From Clostridia bacterium (GTDB lineage: Bacteria > Bacillota > Clostridia > Oscillospirales > CAG-272), in NCBI GenBank assembly GCA_017455945.1, contig JAFTLM010000183.1, positions 1 to 20,215 of the forward strand: DNA of 20,215 nt. Reading direction: 5' to 3'. The notes under the pieces were generated by a model that was given only the letters and a program-made list of their open reading frames with translations, made no database searches and was not told where the DNA came from. The translations under genes were made by a program, and so were the position numbers. Within the stretch, counting starts at the first letter, position 1, and every line of letters begins with the position of its first letter. This document shows positions 15,038-20,215 of this stretch, in pieces.

Positions 15038-15895
15038 ATGGATATACGCAGAATTACAAAAATCAAGGGCGGTCAGGACGGAGCTATTTTCGGGAAATAC
15101 CTCTTCCGCCTCGGTCACAAGGGCGTTGGTCAGGTTTATGACCTTGATATTATAGAAAGTGCAAAAGAGGACAGCGAAACCTGTCAAATAGCCGAGTTCA
15201 CCCTTGACCGCGCGGATATTATTTGCCCACACAGCAATTCGGTTGCGTTCGGAAATGAATATTTTGATGCGAATGATGAGTTCCCGTTGCTCTACTCAAA
15301 CATTTACAACAACTACGCAAAAGAGGAAAAGAAGCTTAAAGGCGTAAGCTGTGTTTACAGACTTCAAAGAGACCGAAATGAGTTCAAAACCACACTTGTT
15401 CAGCTTATAGAGATAGGCTTCACAGAGGACGTATCACTTTGGAAAGCAAGTGAAGAAAAGGACGGTGCACGCCCTTACGGTAACTTTGCTATAGACGTTG
15501 AGAAAGGCACTTATTACGCTTTTGTAATGCGCAGTGAAGAACGTGGAACACCTTATTTCGCCTTCGATCTGCCAAAGCTTGCGGACGGTGAGATTGACAA
15601 AATCTACGGTGTAAAAAAAGTAGTTCTTACTCCTAATGACATAAAGAACAGCTTCGTTTGCCCCGAACACCACTACATCCAAGGTGCTTGTTGCCATGGC
15701 GGTCTTATCTACTCGCTTGAGGGCTTCAGAAACAGTCCTGCGCTTCGTATTATTGCCCCCCAAGAGGGTATTCAGAAAGCCTTTATACCCTTTTCGGAAC
15801 ATGGAATAATCGAGGAGACCGAGCTTATTGATTTCCGAGGAGACGAGTGCTTTTATGGAGATTGCCACGGAGTTTTGTATAAATTAAAATTTTAA
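15038..15895 (+). CDS. Conserved protein of unknown function, first gene of the valine T-box operon
   Basis: 285 residues, no signal peptide or membrane segment, so probably cytoplasmic. I do not recognise a named family. The sequence is rich in beta-strand-like segments with repeated aromatic and glycine turns (CPHSNSVAFGNEYFD, FPLLYSNIYNNY, RPYGNFAIDVEKGTYYAFVM, QGACCHGGLIYSLEGF, GDCHGVLYKLKF), which suggests a beta-propeller-like fold; that is inference from pattern only. Several Cys and His lie near the C terminus (CPEHHYIQGACCHG). The ATG at 15038 has CGGAGG at 15026-15031, just after the regulatory terminator; the frame is open further upstream but that part is the T-box RNA. It is 36 bases before valS and under the same T-box. 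Confidence 0.82.
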   Translation: MDIRRITKIKGGQDGAIFGKYLFRLGHKGVGQVYDLDIIESAKEDSETCQIAEFTLDRADIICPHSNSVAFGNEYFDANDEFPLLYSNIYNNYAKEEKKLKGVSCVYRLQRDRNEFKTTLVQLIEIGFTEDVSLWKASEEKDGARPYGNFAIDVEKGTYYAFVMRSEERGTPYFAFDLPKLADGEIDKIYGVKKVVLTPNDIKNSFVCPEHHYIQGACCHGGLIYSLEGFRNSPALRIIAPQEGIQKAFIPFSEHGIIEETELIDFRGDECFYGDCHGVLYKLKF

Positions 15896-15931
15896 GAAAT
15901 ATAACTTGAAAATTCAGAAAGGACATAAAAA

Positions 15932-18589
15932 ATGGATCAGAATCACGAGCTTCCAAAAACATATTCTCCCTCAGAGTTTGAGGACAGAATATATCAAAAC
16001 TGGTGCGACAAGGGTTATTTCACACCCGCAAAAGACAGCAACGCACCTAAATTTTCGGTGGTAATTCCGCCTCCCAACGTAACGGGTCAGCTTCATATGG
16101 GTCACGCCCTTGACGACACTCTTCAGGACATTCTCGTAAGATATAAGAGAATGCAGGGATTTGACACCCTTTGGGTTCCCGGTACGGACCACGCGGGTAT
16201 CGCTACCCAGATAAAGGTTGAGGAAAATCTCCGCGTTAACGAGGGTCTTACACGTTACGATCTCGGTCGCGAAAAGTTCCTTGAGCGTGTTTGGGACTGG
16301 AAAAACAAGTACGGCGACCGCATTATCAGCCAGCTTAAAAAGCTTGGTACCTCCTGCGACTGGACACGCGAGCGCTTTACTATGGACGAAGGCTGTTCCA
16401 GAGCAGTCCGCGAAGTGTTTGTAAATCTCTATAATAAGGGCCTTATTTACAGAGGCCACAGAATTATCAACTGGTGTCCCCATTGCTTGACTGCACTTTC
16501 GGACGCAGAGGTTGAGTATAAGGATATGGACGGCAATTTCTGGCATATCCGCTATCCCATCAAGGGCGAGGACGGCAAGTTTGTTGAAATTGCTACCACA
16601 CGTCCCGAAACAATGTTCGGTGATACCGCGGTTGCTGTTAACCCCGAGGACGAGGCTACAAAGCACCTTATAGGCAAGACACTTATTCTTCCTCTTGTAG
16701 GCAGAGAGATTCCCGTTATTGCCGACGATTACGTTGAAATAGGCTTTGGTACAGGTTGCGTAAAAATCACACCCGCACACGACCCCAACGACTTCCTTGT
16801 AGGTCAGCGTCACGACCTTGAGCAGATTAAGGTTATGAACGACGACGCTACAATGAACGCTTATGCGGGCAAGTACGAGGGAATGGACAGATACGCCTGC
16901 CGTAAGGCACTTGTTGCCGACCTTGAGGCTGAGGGGTATCTCATTAAGACAGTTCCTCACCCCCACAACGTAGGCGTTTGTTACCGTTGCGGTACGGTAG
17001 TTGAGCCTCTTACCTCCGACCAGTGGTTCGTTAAGATGAAGCCCCTTGCGGCTCCCGCTATTGAGGCTGTTGAGAACGGAACCATCAATTTCGTTCCCGA
17101 ACGTTTTTCCAAGAACTATTTCAACTGGATGAACAATATTCTTGACTGGTGCATCTCCCGTCAGCTTTGGTGGGGTCACAGAATTCCTGCGTTCTATTGC
17201 GACAGTTGCGGAGAAATGTTCGTTTCCAAAGAAGATATGACGGTCTGCCCCAAGTGCGGCAAGGCTCTCAGACAGGACTCCGACGTGCTTGATACCTGGT
17301 TCTCGTCGGCACTCTGGCCTTTCTCCACTCTCGGCTGGCCCGACAAGACGGTCGATCTTGAAAAATATTATCCTACAAGCGTGCTTGTAACGGGTTACGA
17401 TATCATTACCTTCTGGGTTTCCAGAATGATTTTCTCGGGTCTTGAGCATATGGGCAAGGAGCCCTTCTCAACCGTGTTTATCCACGGTCTTGTGCGTGAC
17501 GCACAGGGACGTAAAATGTCCAAGTCGCTTGGAAACGGTATCGATCCCCTTGAAATTATTGACAAGTACGGTGCGGACGCACTCCGCTTTGCACTTGCTA
17601 CGGGTAACTCTCCCGGAAACGATAGGCGTTTCTCGGACGAGAAGATAGAAGCGGCAAGAAACTTCGCAAACAAGCTCTGGAATGCCTCCAGATTTGTTCG
17701 TATGAATCTCACTATCGACGAAATAAAGCTTCCCGAAGAGAGCAAGCTTGCCCTTGAAGACAAGTGGATCCTTACAAAGTTCAACGCACTTGTGGCAAAC
17801 GTAACCGCCGCTCTTGATAAGTTTGAGGTGGGCGTTGCACTTTCTAACATCTACGACTTTACCTGGGACGTTTTCTGCGACTGGTATATCGAACTTTCCA
17901 AGGTTCGCCTTGGCGCGCAGGGAACAGAGGAAAATCTCGTGGCACAGAACGTCATCGCATACATTCTTACGGGTACGCTCAAGCTCCTCCATCCCTTTAT
18001 GCCCTTCATTACAGAGGAAATCTATCAGGCACTTCCTCACGATTGCGAAAGTATAATTATCTCCAAGTATCCCGAACTCAACAAGAGTGAGTGCTATGAC
18101 AAGGCAAACGAGCAGATGGAGCGTATTATTGCGGCTATCAAGGCAATCAGAAACCGCCGCAGCGAGATGAACGTGGTTCCTTCGCGTAAGGCAAAGGTTT
18201 ATATTGCTACACCGTACACCGATTCCTTCAACTCCGAAACAGCCGTGTTCTTTGGCAGATTGGCAAGTGCATCAGAGGTCGAGATAACCGACAAGATAGA
18301 GACGTTTGAGGGTGTCGTTTCGGCTGACAATGCCGTACAGATAATCACCGACTCGGCTACAATCTTCCTGCCCCTTGCCGACATTATCGACACCGAAAAG
18401 GAAATGGCAAGACTTACGGCTGAAGAAAAGAAGCTTATCGGAGAGATTGAGAGAATAGAGAAAAAGCTGGCAAATGCAGGCTTCGTTGCTAAAGCACCCG
18501 CGGCAGTTGTCGAGGGAGAAAAGGTTAAGATGGCTAAGTACCAAGAAAACCTTGAAGGCGTAAGAGCCGCTATTGCAAAGCTCAAATAA
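15932..18589 (+). CDS. valS: Valyl-tRNA synthetase
   Basis: 885 residues, the usual length for bacterial ValRS, a class I synthetase charging tRNA-Val and editing mischarged threonine. The N-terminal motif PPPNVTGQLHMGHAL carries the HIGH element as HMGH (55-58). The editing (CP1) domain includes ATTRPETMFGDTAVAVNPED. Paired cysteines in CDSCGEMF and CPKCGKAL suggest a zinc knuckle. KMSKS is at 528-532 (GRKMSKSLGNGIDP). The anticodon-binding domain and a C-terminal coiled-coil arm (EKEMARLTAEEKKLIGEIER onward, to the end) are complete. GAAAGGA precedes the ATG. The valine-type T-box upstream explains its regulation: expression should rise when tRNA-Val is uncharged. Confidence 0.98.
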   Translation: MDQNHELPKTYSPSEFEDRIYQNWCDKGYFTPAKDSNAPKFSVVIPPPNVTGQLHMGHALDDTLQDILVRYKRMQGFDTLWVPGTDHAGIATQIKVEENLRVNEGLTRYDLGREKFLERVWDWKNKYGDRIISQLKKLGTSCDWTRERFTMDEGCSRAVREVFVNLYNKGLIYRGHRIINWCPHCLTALSDAEVEYKDMDGNFWHIRYPIKGEDGKFVEIATTRPETMFGDTAVAVNPEDEATKHLIGKTLILPLVGREIPVIADDYVEIGFGTGCVKITPAHDPNDFLVGQRHDLEQIKVMNDDATMNAYAGKYEGMDRYACRKALVADLEAEGYLIKTVPHPHNVGVCYRCGTVVEPLTSDQWFVKMKPLAAPAIEAVENGTINFVPERFSKNYFNWMNNILDWCISRQLWWGHRIPAFYCDSCGEMFVSKEDMTVCPKCGKALRQDSDVLDTWFSSALWPFSTLGWPDKTVDLEKYYPTSVLVTGYDIITFWVSRMIFSGLEHMGKEPFSTVFIHGLVRDAQGRKMSKSLGNGIDPLEIIDKYGADALRFALATGNSPGNDRRFSDEKIEAARNFANKLWNASRFVRMNLTIDEIKLPEESKLALEDKWILTKFNALVANVTAALDKFEVGVALSNIYDFTWDVFCDWYIELSKVRLGAQGTEENLVAQNVIAYILTGTLKLLHPFMPFITEEIYQALPHDCESIIISKYPELNKSECYDKANEQMERIIAAIKAIRNRRSEMNVVPSRKAKVYIATPYTDSFNSETAVFFGRLASASEVEITDKIETFEGVVSADNAVQIITDSATIFLPLADIIDTEKEMARLTAEEKKLIGEIERIEKKLANAGFVAKAPAAVVEGEKVKMAKYQENLEGVRAAIAKLK

Positions 18590-18600
18590 TCAAATTAAAT

Positions 18601-18638
18601 CGGGCTGAATCGTAAGATTCAGCCCGTAAATTGTTTTA
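18601..18638 (+). terminator. Terminator after valS, possibly bidirectional
   Basis: CGGGCTGAATC (18601-18611) and GATTCAGCCCG (18616-18626) form a perfect 11-bp stem with GTAA loop. The T tract after it is weak (TAAATTGTTTTA). The other strand has ATTTAATTT after the stem, so the hairpin could also end the minus-strand AraC transcript. Confidence 0.7.
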
Positions 18639-18659
18639 TCAGGTGTAATATCATAAGGG

Positions 18660-18692
18660 CGGTTTGTCAAAACCGTGATTTTTATTTATTTT
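18660..18692 (+). terminator. Possible second weak hairpin terminator
   Basis: CGGTTT-GTCA-AAACCG (18660-18675), then a T-rich run ending TTTATTTATTTTTT. The stem is only six base pairs. It overlaps the end of the converging AraC gene, so it may be a back-up terminator for valS. Confidence 0.35.
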
Positions 18693-19503
18693 TTAACTGT
18701 GTTTCTTTTGGCGTTTCACCGGTTACTTTTTTGTAGAAACGGCTGAAATAGGCTATGTTGTCAAAGCCGGAGCTTGATGCCACCTCAGCGACCGTAAGGG
18801 TTCCGCCTTCAAGCAGTTCTTGTGCACGCTTTATTCGAAGTTTGTTGCGGTATTGCACAGGAGCCATGCCGTAACATTCGGTAAAAAGAGCTCTGAATGA
18901 GCTGACGCTTACGTTACACGCGGCGGCAAATTCGGAAACAGGAATGTTTTCGAGATATTTTTTTCTGAGCATAAGTACACCGGGAATTATATTGGCGTAT
19001 TTTGGTTTTGAATTTTCAAAAGAGAGCTCTTTTTCAAAAATATACGATAAAAGTTTGTACATAAGCTCCTTGCGCCGCATATGCGAGCTGTTATCCTCTC
19101 GCTCGGCGCAAGCTCTGAACTTTTCAAGGATATCAATAATTCTATCGTCCGCCGATTTGTCGGAAACGATCTCTATGCCGTCTGAAAACGTGAAAAAATT
19201 GCCGTCAGGGGTTATCATATCAAAATCAAGCAATATAAACGAAGTGCTTTCGCCTACGTATTTCATTCTGTATTTACACCCTTTGGGAATAAAGACAAGC
19301 TCTCCGCCGTCAGCGGTAATATCCTCTTTGCCTTCGCGTGAAAAGCAAGCGGCACCCGAAGAGATGTACAAAAGTCCGTGTTTTGTACGTCCTTTTACTC
19401 TGTTATCAATAATTCTATCGGGCTTTCGTGTTCGCGCATATACCGATATACCAAAAATGCAAATGTCGTAATCGCTCAAAAAATTGCTGTGAATCTTCCA
19501 CAT
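18682..19503 (-). CDS. AraC family transcriptional regulator
   Basis: 273 residues with the usual two-part AraC layout. The N-terminal part (about 25-110) is a cupin-like sensing domain, with GGELVFIPKGCKYRMKYVGE as the typical sugar-binding-barrel strand pair. The C-terminal part (about 170-270) has two helix-turn-helix units: IPVSEFAAACNVSVSSFRAL followed by FTECYGMAPVQYRNKLRIKR, and LTVAEVASSSGFDNIAYFSR followed by FYKKVTGETPKE. The ligand is unknown; many relatives respond to sugars. The ATG at 19503 overlaps the last base of the upstream U32-like gene (TAATG), so the two are co-translated. That coupling suggests it may regulate this operon or a neighbouring one, which is inference. Confidence 0.93.
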   Translation of the reverse strand: MWKIHSNFLSDYDICIFGISVYARTRKPDRIIDNRVKGRTKHGLLYISSGAACFSREGKEDITADGGELVFIPKGCKYRMKYVGESTSFILLDFDMITPDGNFFTFSDGIEIVSDKSADDRIIDILEKFRACAEREDNSSHMRRKELMYKLLSYIFEKELSFENSKPKYANIIPGVLMLRKKYLENIPVSEFAAACNVSVSSFRALFTECYGMAPVQYRNKLRIKRAQELLEGGTLTVAEVASSSGFDNIAYFSRFYKKVTGETPKETQLKNK

Positions 19504-20215
19504 TACATATCTCCCGTTTCAAGTAACACCTTTTCAAGTACCTTTTTGCAATAGCCGCATTCGTGGCATTCTTTTTTGCAGGACGCTGTACGCTCAAACC
19601 AGTCGTCGGGGAATGCCTTGTTGTCTATTATATATGGGGCAAAGGCTCTTCCGAATCCCGGCTCAAAAAGGTCTAATGTGTTGCCGTAGTGGTAGCCTCT
19701 GGCATACGCACCTATTACCATAGCGGGATGAGAGTGCATTCTGGTTGCCAACTTTACAGTGTCAAACAGCCCCTCATAATTGTGAATGTCCTCGGGGCGT
19801 ACCCAGGTGTTTTCAAGCACCATGTGCCAATTCTGGCGGTCTTTCAGCTTTCGCCAGCATACGTACGGATTGAAGTTCTTTATGTTGTCCACTTCGCATA
19901 TCTCTGCCTCGTGAGCGACCGTGTTGTCGTGAAAGGTCTGACCCGAGCAAAAGGCAAAACAACCGCTGTTGGCAAGCATTACAAGCTTTTTGCCCGCTCC
20001 GTCAGCCCATTTTTTCAGCATCTTCAAATGCTCAATATCCCTGTTGTAATCTCTTTGAACGTGGAACGAGTCAAAAAGATCGGATAAATATTCCATTCCT
20101 TTTATCGTTCCTATACGCATATTTACAGATGCACGCACTTCGATATTTGGAAAATGCGTTTTGACCGTGTGGGCAATGGCAGGAGAGGCGGTGGTTATTA
20201 TATCCACACCGCCTA
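19503..20215 (-). CDS. Probable U32 peptidase-like (UbiU/PrtC type) protein, 5' part missing
   Basis: The frame is open to the right edge, so the start lies outside the window; 237 codons are visible. The tract VDIITTASPAIAHTVKTHFP, then IEVRASVNMRIGTIKGMEYL, FDSFHVQRDYNRDIEHLKML and KKLVMLANSGCFAFCSGQTF resembles the TIM-barrel of U32-type proteins (strand, 'NRD' segment, then 'N-x-G-C' cysteine loop). WVRPEDIHNYEGLFDTVKLA is another U32-like block. Near the C terminus are four cysteines, C-x3-C-x2-C-x2-C (SCKKECHECGYC), and two more in GCFAFC, so an iron-sulfur cluster is possible, as in UbiU. Function is uncertain: U32 members include RNA-hydroxylation and collagenase-like proteins. It overlaps the AraC regulator gene by one base. 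Confidence 0.55.
   Translation of the reverse strand, partial: GGVDIITTASPAIAHTVKTHFPNIEVRASVNMRIGTIKGMEYLSDLFDSFHVQRDYNRDIEHLKMLKKWADGAGKKLVMLANSGCFAFCSGQTFHDNTVAHEAEICEVDNIKNFNPYVCWRKLKDRQNWHMVLENTWVRPEDIHNYEGLFDTVKLATRMHSHPAMVIGAYARGYHYGNTLDLFEPGFGRAFAPYIIDNKAFPDDWFERTASCKKECHECGYCKKVLEKVLLETGDM

Noticed and set aside
15971..17449. A 492-codon minus-strand open frame antisense to valS.
   Set aside because: valS on the plus strand has all family motifs. The antisense frame lacks domain signatures and is explained by codon bias of the real gene.

Overview
The window looks like chromosomal DNA from a member of the Bacillota, class Clostridia (probably an Oscillospirales-type gut anaerobe). 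The evidence is conserved Clostridia/Bacilli gene order, a tRNA-dependent T-box leader, sigma-A-type promoters (TTGACA/TATAAT with 17-base spacers), strong AAGGAGG ribosome sites, lipobox lipoproteins and a RemA homologue. I cannot name the species.

Region 1 (1-9431, minus strand) is one long, tightly packed housekeeping operon, read right to left: yicC, remA, gmk, rpoZ, priA, def, fmt, rsmB, rlmN, prpC, and the first 33 codons of a PrkC-type kinase. It runs from a near-perfect promoter at 9471-9499. The order matches the Bacillus subtilis ylo cluster except that coaBC, expected between rpoZ and priA, is absent. Genes abut or overlap by one base in the distal half. The def and fmt reading frames are joined into one 486-codon frame, apparently by a one-base shift near the end of def; the expected def stop and the fmt ribosome site are both still visible.

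Region 2 (9432-11650, mostly plus strand) starts with a divergent intergenic region carrying back-to-back promoters. It contains efp, then a CD1247-like acidic, cysteine-rich zinc-ribbon gene interrupted by a TAA at codon 5, a terminator, an alpha/beta hydrolase gene, and tRNA-Leu(CAA) with its own promoter and terminator.

Region 3 (11651-14731, plus) holds a metallo-beta-lactamase-fold hydrolase followed by two tandem paralogous lipoproteins with a calcineurin-like phosphoesterase domain.

Region 4 (14732-18640, plus) is a T-box transcription unit. It has a strong promoter, a leader with a valine specifier (GUC, followed in frame by GUU), a T-box and terminator, then a gene of unknown function and valS. 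The unknown gene is therefore predicted to be induced when tRNA-Val is uncharged.

Region 5 (18641-20215, minus) contains a probable U32-peptidase-like protein cut by the window end, overlapping by one base the start of an AraC-family regulator downstream of it.

The most useful leads are the valine T-box-controlled unknown gene, the def/fmt frame fusion, the early stop in the CD1247-like gene, and the phosphoesterase lipoprotein pair. I saw no phage, insertion sequence, CRISPR array or obvious defence system.
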